64,000 nt of DNA from assembly GCA_022826665.1 (NCBI GenBank), contig JAJDUK010000024.1, forward strand, positions 191,844-255,843, read 5' to 3'. Position numbers and translations under genes: made by a program. The notes below the pieces were generated by a model. It searched no databases. It was not told where the DNA came from and worked only from the letters and a program-made list of their open reading frames with translations. This DNA comes from Alphaproteobacteria bacterium. Lineage in GTDB: Bacteria; Pseudomonadota; Alphaproteobacteria; UBA828. How positions within the stretch are numbered: position 1 is the stretch's first letter; every line of letters begins with the position of its first letter. Shown here piece by piece: positions 54,199-63,169 of this stretch.

Positions 54199-55365
54199 TC
54201 ATAGTTGAACTATTCCTTCAGGACACCCATTTTCACGACAGTCCTTAGTCATCCATCTGTCCCTTTCGCGCAAAATGCGACTATAAAGTTGCATATTTCC
54301 TCTATGAGTATAGTAATACCAGTGATCCCACCATTCCTCGGGATTGTCGCCGGATATGTGTAGATCGTGCTCCGCAAGCCACGTCATGAGCGGCTCGCCG
54401 TCGATCTGGAGATCGATCCAGCGCTCGGTGGGTCTGCGGGCCTCGAGGCCGTTGTGGCCGATAACCTGGGAATTGAAAGAGAACAGACCTCGTGGGCCGA
54501 AGTTTTCTGCCAAGACGTCGAGCACTGCGTTTTCGCGGCTCACGATGTTGTAGAAGTGAGGCCCCACATCCGCCGCCCACTTCTGTTGCCTGACCTCCCT
54601 CATGAGGGCGGTGTACATCTGGCGAGCGTCGTCCGTGTACTCGGACCCGCCGAGCAGGATGACGCGGCCGATACGGCTCAGGAGGGGAAGCCTGTTCTCG
54701 GCAGCGATACTCAGAGCCCCGATCACGACCACCGAGCCAAGACTGTGGCAAAAGATGTCGATCGGCTGGTTCTTGAATTCCTTTAGCTGGGATAGGGCCT
54801 GCAGAGCGCGAAGCAACGGCCACGAGGCCTTGCGGCCCAGGTCGTACGCGCGCGCGTAGAAATTCTGCTGGTGCGACAGGAGTGAAGAGGCGAATCCCGG
54901 CTGGCTGTACCAGCCGAAAGCGATGGCCACGCCGTTCTTGCCCTTGTCACTGCGTTTGAAGCAGAGTTGCCGGGGCCAACTGGTCGTGTGGTGGCGAATC
55001 TCGATTAGCTCGTCGTACTCCTTGAAGTGAAAGACCCTCCCATGGGGATTGTCGGTCTCCTTCGGGTCGCCTGTGACCGCGTTTCTCGGATCGTAAAGAA
55101 AGCCATGCACCATCACAGTCACGGGCGCACCGGCCACGTAGTCGGCGGCCTCGCTGGATGCCTTGAACTGAAGGTAATCGCAGAGTTCGGGCGAGGGAGT
55201 GAGCGCACTCTCGGGCGGCGAGTCCGGGCGGGGCGGATTCACGCCGACTTCGAGCAAGCCGCGCTTCGTGCCATTGCTTTGGACGTACTTGGTATCGACG
55301 AGCGCGCCCAAGCCGGTCGGTGCGTAGAGACGGTCCTTGATGAGTGTCAGGCGGATGATCGACAT
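54199..55365 (-). CDS. Alpha/beta hydrolase (lipase/esterase-like) of the accessory island
   Basis: A 388-residue serine hydrolase without signal peptide. The oxyanion strand is PVTVMVHGFLYDP, the nucleophile elbow is FCHSLGSVVV with Ser208, and LLGGSEYTDDAR plus a late histidine (EEWWDHWYYYTHRGN or LAEHDLHISGD) complete a likely triad. Only the start and the C-terminal edge (from about 54330 downward) are AT-rich; the core is moderately GC-rich, so the gene may be a mosaic. The membrane protein gene follows 112 bases downstream on the same strand. The substrate is unknown; a phospholipid or lipid-like ester is a reasonable guess because the partner is a membrane protein. Confidence 0.8.
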   Translation of the reverse strand: MSIIRLTLIKDRLYAPTGLGALVDTKYVQSNGTKRGLLEVGVNPPRPDSPPESALTPSPELCDYLQFKASSEAADYVAGAPVTVMVHGFLYDPRNAVTGDPKETDNPHGRVFHFKEYDELIEIRHHTTSWPRQLCFKRSDKGKNGVAIAFGWYSQPGFASSLLSHQQNFYARAYDLGRKASWPLLRALQALSQLKEFKNQPIDIFCHSLGSVVVIGALSIAAENRLPLLSRIGRVILLGGSEYTDDARQMYTALMREVRQQKWAADVGPHFYNIVSRENAVLDVLAENFGPRGLFSFNSQVIGHNGLEARRPTERWIDLQIDGEPLMTWLAEHDLHISGDNPEEWWDHWYYYTHRGNMQLYSRILRERDRWMTKDCRENGCPEGIVQL

Positions 55366-55710
55366 CTCACCGCCCTCTCACCCGTTGAAACGCTGCCAAA
55401 CGGGAGGCGCTTCGACATCATCCGGAGGGTGCGATCCCTTCACCGTCGTCATGCTCAACCGGCCCTGATCTGCGCTAACTAAGATAGCACATAAATGCTA
55501 TATCATAAATGCATTATCTGCGGAGCCTTTGGTGTCTTCTTCGGACCACGGATTTGGGCCGGCGCGGTTGGCCACGCCGAGGACTCGGCCTTAGCGGGGC
55601 GAAGGTTAGGGTCGCCTTGACAGTCCGGGCGTGTGGGTGCCAGCGTCACCCAAGCCGGCCATGCAACAATCACCGATTAAGCGGCCGGCACGCGACGGTG
55701 GAGGCTGACC
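55366..55710. other. Right edge of the low-GC island, with nested repeats
   Basis: A 345-base gap between the divergent hydrolase and the DUF2147 gene. Its left half should hold the hydrolase promoter. A compact AT-rich repeat cluster at 55484-55512 stands out and is listed separately. The right half is GC-rich and holds a strong ribosome site (GGTGGAGG) for the DUF2147 gene. Confidence 0.6.
55484..55512. promoter_or_regulatory. Nested inverted and direct repeats upstream of the island hydrolase
   Basis: ATAGCA (55484-55489) and TGCTAT (55496-55501) form a perfect inverted repeat around CATAAA. CATAAATGC occurs twice in direct orientation, at 55490-55498 and 55504-55512, 14 bases apart. GATA at 55483 and TATC at 55515 extend the symmetry. 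It lies about 120 bases upstream of the hydrolase start, which fits an operator or a junction of the island. Confidence 0.4.
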
Positions 55711-56151
55711 ATGAGGACAGGCTTGGTGTGCGGCGCGCTGGCGGGTGCGCTGATCGTTGGCGGTTTCACGGGCGGTGCGCTCGGGGCGGATCCTTACGGC
55801 GTCTGGCTCAACGAGCGGCAGGATGCGCACGTCAAACTCTATTCCTGCAACAAGGACGAGCTGTGCGGCCAGATCGTGTGGCTCAAGCGTCCCCTGGGCG
55901 ACGACGGCAAGCCGCGGCGGGACGTCAAGAACGATGACGAATCCCTCCGAGACCGGCCGATGTTGGGCATCCAGGTGCTGTTTGACCTGGAGGACCAGGG
56001 CGGCGGCCAGTGGGAAGACGGCGAGGTCTACAATGCCAGGGACGGCGACACCTACGACGCGGAACTCGAGGTCATCGATGCGAACACGGTCAAGATGAGC
56101 GGCTGCATCTGGTTCGTCTGCAAGACCGAGACCTGGACCCGCGTCGAGTAA
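55711..56151 (+). CDS. DUF2147 secreted protein
   Basis: A 146-residue exported protein. The signal peptide ends near LGADP (residue 26). The mature domain shows the DUF2147 pattern: YGVWLNERQDAHVKLYSCNKDELCGQIVWL, GIQVLFDLEDQGGGQWEDGEVYNARDGDTYDAELEV and the C-terminal GCIWFVCKTETWTRV, with two cysteine pairs. The family is a small beta-barrel of unknown function, common in proteobacteria. A GGTGGAGG ribosome site precedes ATG 55711 and a terminator follows at once. Confidence 0.87.
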   Translation: MRTGLVCGALAGALIVGGFTGGALGADPYGVWLNERQDAHVKLYSCNKDELCGQIVWLKRPLGDDGKPRRDVKNDDESLRDRPMLGIQVLFDLEDQGGGQWEDGEVYNARDGDTYDAELEVIDANTVKMSGCIWFVCKTETWTRVE

Positions 56152-56172
56152 TCGGACGGCGACGCCGTCCGA
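56152..56172 (+). terminator. Hairpin after DUF2147 gene
   Basis: A perfect 9-bp stem TCGGACGGC / GCCGTCCGA closes a GAC triloop one base after the stop codon. The following bases (TAAACTCTCC) are only weakly T-rich, so it is a moderate terminator candidate. Confidence 0.55.
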
Positions 56173-56227
56173 TAAACTCTCCTTCATATCCCTCTATCGC
56201 CGGGCGCGCGCGGCGCAGTCGCGCCGT

Positions 56228-56260
56228 CCGGGCCTGACGGCCCGGCCTCTTGTTGTCTTA
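56228..56260 (+). terminator. Second terminator-like hairpin between convergent genes
   Basis: A stem CCGGGCC (56228-56234) pairs with GGCCCGG (56239-56245) around TGAC and is followed by CCTCTTGTTGTCTT. It sits between the DUF2147 gene and the convergent deoxyribosyltransferase-like gene and may act for the plus strand. Confidence 0.5.
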
Positions 56261-56295
56261 CATCACGCTGGTAGCCGGTTGGATGTTCAGGCCGG

Positions 56296-56769
56296 CTAAG
56301 CGGCGCCTTTAAGCCAGCGGGCGAGCGCCTTGTCGGAATCGGCGATTTCGCCCACCGAGCCGTACCAGTAGTCTTCCCAGCCGATCTCGGGCAGGCCGGT
56401 GAAGACCATCAGGTTGAGCGGATAAGCCTCGCTGTCGGTGCAGCGCCGAAAATCGTCGCGGAACAGGAACACCGCTTTCTTCCAGGCGACGGCCATGCCG
56501 AGCTCCACCATCACGCCTTCGTCGGGCGGGCAGCCGTTGACCACGGCGAAGATGCCGTCGGCATCGCGCACGTCGCGCAGGTCCGCCTGGCCGATCCGGT
56601 AGGCCCAGCCGGCGGTGGCCTTGTCGATCTGGTTGTTGCGGGCGAAGGGCTCCCACACCTCGGCGCCGAGCGCCTCCAGCGCCGCGACCAGCGCCTGCAG
56701 CGGCCCGTCCTTCTGCTGGGCGGAGAAGCCGTAGGGGTTCGCCAGATAGAGCGTCTTGGCCGCGGGCAT
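56296..56769 (-). CDS. Nucleoside 2-deoxyribosyltransferase-like protein
   Basis: A 157-residue protein of the NDT/DNPH1-like fold. The N-terminal LYLANPYGFSAQQKDGP, the WEPFARNN element, RDADGIFAVVNGCPPDEGVMVELGMAVAWKKAVFLFRDDF with the catalytic glutamate in DEGVMVELG match the family. It exchanges bases on 2'-deoxynucleosides or hydrolyses deoxynucleotides. It lies 35 bases after the racemase-like gene on the same strand, so the two probably share a transcript. Confidence 0.85.
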   Translation of the reverse strand: MPAAKTLYLANPYGFSAQQKDGPLQALVAALEALGAEVWEPFARNNQIDKATAGWAYRIGQADLRDVRDADGIFAVVNGCPPDEGVMVELGMAVAWKKAVFLFRDDFRRCTDSEAYPLNLMVFTGLPEIGWEDYWYGSVGEIADSDKALARWLKGAA

Positions 56770-56803
56770 GAGCGCGCCCTCCCCGCTTACGCCAGCCGCC
56801 CCG

Positions 56804-57472
56804 CTACGCCGCCGCGCGATAGCGCGCGATGGCGGCCTCGAGGCCCGAGCGCGGGCTGGTCAAGAGCGGCACCTGAATGTCGGTGCAGCGGGCGAGCGCC
56901 GGCGTCATGGAGGCCTGGGCGAGCACGATGGCATCGGCCGAAGAAGCCGCCTCGTGCAGGCCGTCCGCGATGATGCGCTCGTGGCCCTCTGCGTCGCCCG
57001 CCACCAGCCGGGCGCGGGCCTCGGCGAAAACGACCGAGTCGATCTCCACCTCCTTGCCGGCGCAGCGTGCGGCGTCCGCGACCAGATCGGCGGTGGGCCC
57101 GATGGTTGTGGCGAGCGTCGCGGCCACGGTGATGCGCCGGCCGGCCTCCACCGCCGCCTCGGCCATCGGCCGGTCCACCCGGAGGATCGGCACGTCCGCC
57201 CGCGCCACCGCGTCGTCGGCGCCGGGGCCGACGGTGGAGCAGGTGCAGAGCACGAGTGCAGCGCCCTTGGTCGCCTCCAGCAGCGCGTCGCGTGCGCGCG
57301 CCCTGATCTCGTCGGTCAGTCCGCCCTCGTCGATCGCGTCGGTCAGCAGCGCTGCCTGAACCACATGGCGCACCGGGACGCCGGGATCGATCTCGGCGCG
57401 CAGCTCGTCGAACAGGTCGATCAGCCCCGCCACCGTGTGGACCATGACCAACTCGCCGGTTCCGCCGCCCAT
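56804..57472 (-). CDS. Asp/Glu/hydantoin racemase family protein
   Basis: A 222-residue protein of the Asp/Glu racemase superfamily, with candidate catalytic cysteine in VLCTCSTVGPGADD and the second near QASMTPALARC. In the related maleate isomerases and arylmalonate decarboxylases one or both cysteines serve as acid-base. The N-terminus (MVHTVAGLIDLFDELRAEI) resembles homologues that start with a conserved HTV or HTT motif. The substrate is unknown; the hydantoinase fusion lies 13 kb away and need not be linked. Confidence 0.82.
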   Translation of the reverse strand: MGGGTGELVMVHTVAGLIDLFDELRAEIDPGVPVRHVVQAALLTDAIDEGGLTDEIRARARDALLEATKGAALVLCTCSTVGPGADDAVARADVPILRVDRPMAEAAVEAGRRITVAATLATTIGPTADLVADAARCAGKEVEIDSVVFAEARARLVAGDAEGHERIIADGLHEAASSADAIVLAQASMTPALARCTDIQVPLLTSPRSGLEAAIARYRAAA

Positions 57473-57543
57473 CGCCCGCTCCTTCGTGCCCCTGCGCCGT
57501 CCCTATCAGATGACAAAGCGGCGGGAAAGCGCACCCGCCAAGC

Positions 57544-58347
57544 TCACGCCCGCCAGACGACCGGGTACTGCGGGTCTTCGTGGAAGGGCTGGCCGGTGCG
57601 GAGCGCGGTAGGATGCTTGGGAAACTCGGCCGGCGGGTCTCGCAGGATGAAGCGCACGTCGTCGCCGAGCCAGCGGTGGGTGAGCGTGCGGCGGCGCGTG
57701 TCTTGCGTGGGGTTGTTGCGGCCCTGGTGCACGACCAACCCCTGAAAGAAGATGCAGTCTCCGGGCTCCAGCTCCCACGAGACGATGTCGTAGTCCTCGC
57801 GCGCGGCCTCGATATCCGGGCAGCGCTCGAACGCGGCGCCGGGATGGCGGGTGCCGTCCAGCATGCTGTCGAAGGGCGCGAACCAGCGCCCCCAGCGGTG
57901 GGAGCCCCTCACGAACTCCAGCGTGGTCTCCGGCGTGATGGGGTCGAGCGGGATCCAGTTGGAGCAGAACTGCTGGCCGTCCACCGCCATGTAGGGCTGG
58001 TCCTGATGCCACTGCGTGAGGCCCTCGGTGCCGGGCTCCTTCACGAACACCTGGTCGTAGAAGAACGTGATTGTGGACGCTCCCGAGAGCGCGGCGGCGA
58101 TCCCGGCGCACGGCCCCTCCAGGGCAAACGCCTTCATCTGCGGCACATGGCGCCAGAGGTCGAAGTCGTTGAAGAAGAGGCCGGGGTCGGAGTCCTCGGT
58201 GTAAATCTCGACATGGGGGCCGGGTTTCGCCATGTCGGCGGCGACGCCCTCGCGCAGCCGCTCGATCCAGTCCTGGTCGATCACGCCGCGCAGGCACACC
58301 ACCCCGTCGGTGCGATAGGCCTCGATCTCGGCTTGCGTCGGCATCAT
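57544..58347 (-). CDS. Phytanoyl-CoA dioxygenase (PhyH) family oxygenase, second copy
   Basis: A 267-residue Fe(II)/2-oxoglutarate oxygenase. The iron site appears as HQD in TQWHQDQPYMAVDGQQFCSNWIPLD and the distal histidine in GLVVHQGRNNPT, followed by the arginines RRRTLTHRW that can bind 2-oxoglutarate. VRGSHRWGRWF is a further PhyH mark. ATG 58347 (MMPTQAEIEAYRTDG) is chosen, as homologues start before the EAYRTDGVVCLRG motif; an open frame continues upstream to 58404. It is only distantly similar to the copy at 10.6-11.5 kb. Confidence 0.87.
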   Translation of the reverse strand: MMPTQAEIEAYRTDGVVCLRGVIDQDWIERLREGVAADMAKPGPHVEIYTEDSDPGLFFNDFDLWRHVPQMKAFALEGPCAGIAAALSGASTITFFYDQVFVKEPGTEGLTQWHQDQPYMAVDGQQFCSNWIPLDPITPETTLEFVRGSHRWGRWFAPFDSMLDGTRHPGAAFERCPDIEAAREDYDIVSWELEPGDCIFFQGLVVHQGRNNPTQDTRRRTLTHRWLGDDVRFILRDPPAEFPKHPTALRTGQPFHEDPQYPVVWRA

Positions 58348-58529
58348 GGCGCGCCTCTCCGCCACCCTGGCCGAGTGTAGCGCAGCGCGCACCGTGCGGG
58401 CCATTCCTCGTGCCCCTCGTCTCTTGTCCCGACTTGAATTGCGGGGCGCCGGTGCGCACCTATGGCGGCAACTTCATGGGTCGATTCGCGGCCGCGCATG
58501 AGAACGGCCGCCATCAGAGGAGGCACAGT

Positions 58530-59162
58530 GTGAACGGCACAGCGTTAGGAAAACGTCTTCCGCTATCGCGGCGCGGTCTTGTGCGGGCGGGTCTCGCCGG
58601 TGCCGCGATGCTTGCGGTGACGGCGATTGTCGCCGCCTGCCAGCCGCCGCCAAGCTACGAGAGCGAGCCCTTCTCCTTCGCGGCACTGCCGCCGCTAGTG
58701 TTCGACCTGGGCGGGATCGAGGTCGTCGAGCGCGGGTCCACATCGCACCCCTCCGACGTCGATCACCTCTTCTCGACCCCGCCGGCTGTCGCCGCGCGGC
58801 TCTGGGCGGAGGACCGGCTGCAGACGAGCGGAGACCTCGGCCTGCTGCGGGTGACGATCGAGGAAGCCAGCGCCAGGATCACGCCGCTCAAGACCAATAC
58901 CGACCTCAAGGGCCTGTTCACGGAGGAGCAAGCCGAGCGGTTGGACCTGCGGCTGCGCGTGACGATTGAGGCGATCGACGGGAGTGGGCAGGTGAACGGC
59001 AGCGCCACGGCGGATGCCCGGCGCTCCCGCACGCTGCTGGAAGGCATCACGCTTGCAGAGCGCGAACGGGCTTACGACGAGGTCGTGAAAGCGCTCTTCC
59101 ACGACTACAACGCGAGCCAGGAGAAGGCGATCCGGCAGTACCTGGGGCTCTATCTGCGCTGA
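58530..59162 (+). CDS. Conserved hypothetical lipoprotein with Tat-like N-terminus
   Basis: A 210-residue protein whose GTG start at 58530 is fixed by an AGAGGAGG ribosome site 7 bases upstream. The N-terminus has an SRRGLVRAG motif, a hydrophobic core and a lipobox-like VAAC, so it is probably an exported lipoprotein; the twin arginine may direct it to Tat. The mature domain (FDLGGIEVVERGSTSHP through HDYNASQEKAIRQYLGLYLR) has no motif I recognise, with a beta-rich middle and a helical end. It is not in an operon. Confidence 0.75.
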   Translation: MNGTALGKRLPLSRRGLVRAGLAGAAMLAVTAIVAACQPPPSYESEPFSFAALPPLVFDLGGIEVVERGSTSHPSDVDHLFSTPPAVAARLWAEDRLQTSGDLGLLRVTIEEASARITPLKTNTDLKGLFTEEQAERLDLRLRVTIEAIDGSGQVNGSATADARRSRTLLEGITLAERERAYDEVVKALFHDYNASQEKAIRQYLGLYLR

Positions 59163-59192
59163 CACCAGACGGAGCGTTGCAGGCCCCTTCCC

Positions 59193-60233
59193 CTACCCGC
59201 CGACCACCGCCTCCAGCACCTCGCCTGCCGCATCGACCGCCGCCGCATCGACATCGAGGTGCGTGACCGCACGCAGCCGGTGGCGGCCCACGGCGCCGAT
59301 CAGCACGCCCTTGGCCCGCAGCGCCTCCGAGAGATCGGACGCGCTCATCCCCGTCTCGGCGCAGTCGAAGAAGACCAGGTTGCTGTCGACCCGCCGCTGG
59401 TCGAGGCTGAGCTGCGACAGCGTGCGCACCTTGTCGGCGAGGCTGCGGGCATTGGCGTGATCCTCGGCGAGGCGCGCGACATGGTGGTCGAGCGCATAGA
59501 GCCCAGCGGCGGCGAGGATGCCGGATTGGCGCATGGAGCCGCCGAGGCGCTGCTTCCACTGCCACGCGGCCTCGATGAACTCGGCAGAGCCGGCGAGCAC
59601 GGCACCGACCGGGCAACCGAGCCCCTTGCTGAAATCCACCCACACGGAATCGAAGGGGGTGGCGTAGCGGGCGGCGTCCACGCCCGTTTCGACCACCGCG
59701 TTGAGGAGCCGTGCGCCGTCCATGTGAAGCGCGAGCCCGTGCGCCCTGGCCATCTCGCCCACAGCCTCGATGGTCTCCAGCGGCCAGATCGTTCCGCCGC
59801 CCTGATTCGAGGTCTGCTCGACCACGGCGAGCCGCGAGCGCGGCGCGTAGCGGGTCACGGCGCGGACCGCATCGGCAAGCTGCTCCGGCGAATAGACACC
59901 GGCCTCGCCGTCGAGAGGGCGCACCATCGCGCCGGCGAGCGCCGCCGGGCCGCCGCCTTCCGACGTGATGATGTGCGCCGTCCGGTCGCAGATCACCTCC
60001 TCGCCGGGGCGGCAGTGCACCAGCAGCGCGATCTCGTTGCACATGGAGCCGGACGGGAGGAAGACCCCCGCCTCCTTGCCCAACATCGCGGCCACGCGCG
60101 CCTGCAGTGCGTTGACGGTGGGGTCCTCGCCGCGCTGCTCGTCGCCGACCTCGGCCTCGGCCATGGCCTGGCGCATGGCCGCCGTCGGCCGCGTGACCGT
60201 GTCGCTCCTGAGATCGACGTGATTGCCCGACAT
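59193..60233 (-). CDS. ltaE: Low-specificity L-threonine aldolase
   Basis: A 346-residue PLP enzyme of the beta-eliminating lyase family. [21 protein letters not shown] and [19 protein letters not shown] are the family start; the PLP-binding pocket includes [25 protein letters not shown] and the Schiff-base lysine in [16 protein letters not shown]. It cleaves threonine and similar beta-hydroxy amino acids to glycine and an aldehyde. The gene converges with the lipoprotein gene. Confidence 0.92.
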   Translation of the reverse strand: MSGNHVDLRSDTVTRPTAAMRQAMAEAEVGDEQRGEDPTVNALQARVAAMLGKEAGVFLPSGSMCNEIALLVHCRPGEEVICDRTAHIITSEGGGPAALAGAMVRPLDGEAGVYSPEQLADAVRAVTRYAPRSRLAVVEQTSNQGGGTIWPLETIEAVGEMARAHGLALHMDGARLLNAVVETGVDAARYATPFDSVWVDFSKGLGCPVGAVLAGSAEFIEAAWQWKQRLGGSMRQSGILAAAGLYALDHHVARLAEDHANARSLADKVRTLSQLSLDQRRVDSNLVFFDCAETGMSASDLSEALRAKGVLIGAVGRHRLRAVTHLDVDAAAVDAAGEVLEAVVGG

Positions 60234-60315
60234 GCCGTCCTCCTCGTTGTCCGCGCGTGGCGCGACGCAATGATGCCACCGAGCCGGTGCCGGCTACAGC
60301 CCCACTTATCCCGCA

Positions 60316-61626
60316 ATGCTTCCTGGGTGCCCGCCTATGCGTCGTGCGTCCCAGTCGCTATGGTCGCGCCCCGTGCCGCCCGCCTCTCTCTCACCCACTG
60401 TACCGCCCCACGAGCATGGCTATCGCTGGGCCATGCTGGGCGGGGTGTGGCTGATCTATTTCGGCTTCGGTCTGCTGTCGCTGGCGATGGCGCCGCTGGT
60501 CGATCCCATCAGCCGCGACCTCGGCCTCAGCTACACGACGATGGGCGCCATCCTGGGCGCCTGGCCGCTGGTCTATATCGTGGCGGCCGCGCCCTGCGGC
60601 GCCTTAGTCGACCGTGTCGGGCTCAAGTGGTCGCTGTTCCTGGCCGCCCTCATCATCACCGCATCGGGCGGACTGCGCATCGTCGCCGTCGACGCCGTCT
60701 CGATGTTCGTGGCGGTCGGGCTGTTCGGCATCGGCGGGCCGCTGGTCTCGATCGGCGCGCCCAAGGCGATCGCGCAATGGTTCGAAGGTGCCGAGCGCGG
60801 CTTCGCCATGGGCGTCTATATTACGGGCCCCTTCTTAGGCCACATCCTCGCGCTGGCGCTGACCAACAGCGTCCTGATGCCGTTCTTCGACGGGGATTGG
60901 CGCCTGGTCCTGTTGATCTATTCCGGCTTCATCCTCGCCTGCGGCATCGCCTGGTTCCTGCTCGGAAGCCACCCGATCAACCGCGTGGTCGAGCAGGCCG
61001 GGCTCCGCCGCGAGACCATCGCAGGCCAGATGGCCGTCTTCGGTGCGCTGCTACGCCTGCCGAGCATTCAGGTCATTCTGGCGATGAGCATCGGCGCCTT
61101 CTTTCTGCATCACGCGCTCGCCAACTGGCTGCCGGAGATGCTGCGCACCGGCGGCATGGCGCCGGATGAGGCCGGCATCTGGTCGGCCCTGCCGACGGCC
61201 GTCGGGATCGTGGGCGCGCTGATGATTCCGAGGCTCGCGACGCCGCCCAGGCGCTTCGCGATCCTCATCGCGCTCGCGCTTTGCACCGGCGCGGGCGCGC
61301 TGCTGCTGCTGGCCACGGGCGTGCCGGCGCTGGTGGTGGCGATGGTGCTGCAGGGCATCGGCCGCGGCTCGCTGATCGCGGTTCTGATTTTGGTGCTGAT
61401 GGAGACGCGCGGCGTCGATCCGCGCAACACCGGGGCGGCGGTCGGCCTGTTCTTCTCGGCGGCGGAGATCGGCGGCGTGCTGGGGCCGCTCGTGATCGGC
61501 GCAATGTGGGACCTGACCGGCGGGTTCGACGCGGGCCTAGGGCTCCTCGGCGCCGTGAGCGTCGCTATCGTGGGGCTGCTCTACCTCCACCGGGGGATCG
61601 AGCGCCGCGACATCGCCGCGGCTTGA
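60316..61626 (+). CDS. MFS transporter
   Basis: A major facilitator of about 400-436 residues with 12 predicted helices. The first helix begins WAMLGGVWLIYFGFGLLSLAMAPL and the conserved loop 2-3 motif is GALVDRVGLKWS. ESHPIN-like and central loop regions separate two six-helix bundles, and LPTAVGIVGALMIPRL and GIGRGSLIAVLILVL occur in the second half. The start is uncertain: 60316 is the longest frame, while ATG 60337, GTG 60373 and ATG 60433 are alternatives without strong ribosome sites. Substrate unknown; the amidohydrolase gene converges 4 bases later. Confidence 0.88.
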   Translation: MLPGCPPMRRASQSLWSRPVPPASLSPTVPPHEHGYRWAMLGGVWLIYFGFGLLSLAMAPLVDPISRDLGLSYTTMGAILGAWPLVYIVAAAPCGALVDRVGLKWSLFLAALIITASGGLRIVAVDAVSMFVAVGLFGIGGPLVSIGAPKAIAQWFEGAERGFAMGVYITGPFLGHILALALTNSVLMPFFDGDWRLVLLIYSGFILACGIAWFLLGSHPINRVVEQAGLRRETIAGQMAVFGALLRLPSIQVILAMSIGAFFLHHALANWLPEMLRTGGMAPDEAGIWSALPTAVGIVGALMIPRLATPPRRFAILIALALCTGAGALLLLATGVPALVVAMVLQGIGRGSLIAVLILVLMETRGVDPRNTGAAVGLFFSAAEIGGVLGPLVIGAMWDLTGGFDAGLGLLGAVSVAIVGLLYLHRGIERRDIAAA

Positions 61627-61630
61627 GCGT

Positions 61631-62944
61631 CTACTCCGCCGCGGCGGCCACCCGGCGTGCTGCACCGCGCCGCGGCTGGGGCGGCTTGTGGTACGCGCCA
61701 TCCTTCATGATCATCAGGATGTTGTTCTTGTCCTGGAACAGCGTGAGGTCCGCCAGCGGATCGCCGTCGATCATGATGAGGTCGGCGAGATAGCCCTCCT
61801 TGACCTCGCCCATCTCGGGGATACCGCTGCCCTGCGCGTTGGCGTGGGCGTAGAGCTCGCCGCCGAGCTTGGTGGCGGCGTGCAGCACCTCGGCGGGGGT
61901 GAAGTCGAAGTAGTTCACGAAGTGCTCGAAGTCGCGGGCGTCCGTGCCGTGCGGTACCCAGGCGAAGGCATAGTCGCCGAAGGGCAGCACGCGGACGCCG
62001 CGGGCGTGCAGCTTCTTGACGGTCTCGCTGACGATGGCGAGCTCGTGGTGGTGCCTGAGCGCAATCTCGCTCTCCGGCGGCATGCCGAATTCCGCAGACT
62101 CGTAGGCCGTGTTGTGGGTGATGCCGATTGCCGGCACGACGAAGACCTCGTCCTTGGCCGCCGCCAGCATGTCGATGGTCTCGTCGTCGGCGTAGGTCGC
62201 GTGGTGGATGATGTGGACGCCGTACTTCAGGCAGAACTGGACCGCCTCCGAGGTGCGCGCGTGGGCGCAGACTCGCCGGTTGCGCTGCCTCGCGACCTGG
62301 CAGACCGCGGCGACCTCCTCTTCCGTCATCACGGTCGTGTCGCCCCTGCCGTAGGGGTAAACGAACTCGTCGCTCGACGGCATGATCTTGAGGATGTCGA
62401 CGCCTTCGCGGCAGAGCATCCGCGCGGTCTGGCGGAACTGCTCCTCGCCGTCGCAGATGATCGAGAATGCCCCGTGGTACATGTGGAGCTGGCGCGCATC
62501 GCCCAGTCCGCCGGTGACCGTGAGCTCGGGCGAGGCGGCGAGGATGCGCGGCCCCTCGATCTGACCGGCGTTGACCGCGTTCCGAATCACGATGTCCATG
62601 CGGGTCTTGCCCGTCGCGGCGCAGACCAGGGCGGTGAAGCCGTGGTCGTACAGGATCTGGGCGTGCCGCATCGTGATCAGCGTGTTCTCCTCGGGCGGCG
62701 TATCGCCGAGGGAGTAGAGGGACGTCCCCTCCTCGGAATAGCCGATGTGGGAGTGACCGTTGACGAGGCCCGGCATCAGCGTTGCACCGCCGCCGTCCAC
62801 CACGTCCGCACCGTTCCGCTCGATGCGCTTCTTGCCCTTGACCACCTTCTTGATGCGGTTGCCCTGGACCAGAACCTCTCCCCGGTAGGACTTCTTGCCG
62901 GAGCCGTCGAAGATCGAGATGTTGGTGAATAGCGTCTGCGTCAT
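61631..62944 (-). CDS. Metal-dependent amidohydrolase
   Basis: A 437-residue amidohydrolase-superfamily enzyme (imidazolonepropionase/Xaa-Pro dipeptidase-like subgroup). The first metal site is GLVNGHSHIGYSE (His-x-His); a lysine in GVDILKIMPSSDE could be carbamylated to bridge the metals; later histidines are in VCAHARTSEAV and HIIHHATYADDETI, and the catalytic aspartate is in LPFGDYAF. The C-terminal beta domain ends EGYLADLIMIDGDPLADLTLF. Substrate is probably a small amide, imidazolone or nucleoside-derived ring. Confidence 0.9.
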   Translation of the reverse strand: MTQTLFTNISIFDGSGKKSYRGEVLVQGNRIKKVVKGKKRIERNGADVVDGGGATLMPGLVNGHSHIGYSEEGTSLYSLGDTPPEENTLITMRHAQILYDHGFTALVCAATGKTRMDIVIRNAVNAGQIEGPRILAASPELTVTGGLGDARQLHMYHGAFSIICDGEEQFRQTARMLCREGVDILKIMPSSDEFVYPYGRGDTTVMTEEEVAAVCQVARQRNRRVCAHARTSEAVQFCLKYGVHIIHHATYADDETIDMLAAAKDEVFVVPAIGITHNTAYESAEFGMPPESEIALRHHHELAIVSETVKKLHARGVRVLPFGDYAFAWVPHGTDARDFEHFVNYFDFTPAEVLHAATKLGGELYAHANAQGSGIPEMGEVKEGYLADLIMIDGDPLADLTLFQDKNNILMIMKDGAYHKPPQPRRGAARRVAAAAE

Positions 62945-63169
62945 GGTCGCCCCCTTGCCCGCTCGACTGCCGGCGAAGGGAGCGCGCCTGTCTCATCTTG
63001 TTATTGTTGGCGCCGACGCTCCGTCAGCCCCGCATCGCCGCTCATGCAACGAACGCGAGACCGCACCTGCCAGCCGATTCAACCGAAGTCCACTCGGTGC
63101 ACCCCGGTCACGCCGGTCAGTGTACTCGCACGCTCCACTCGCAACAATCGAAAGCCCGATGGCGCGGGC

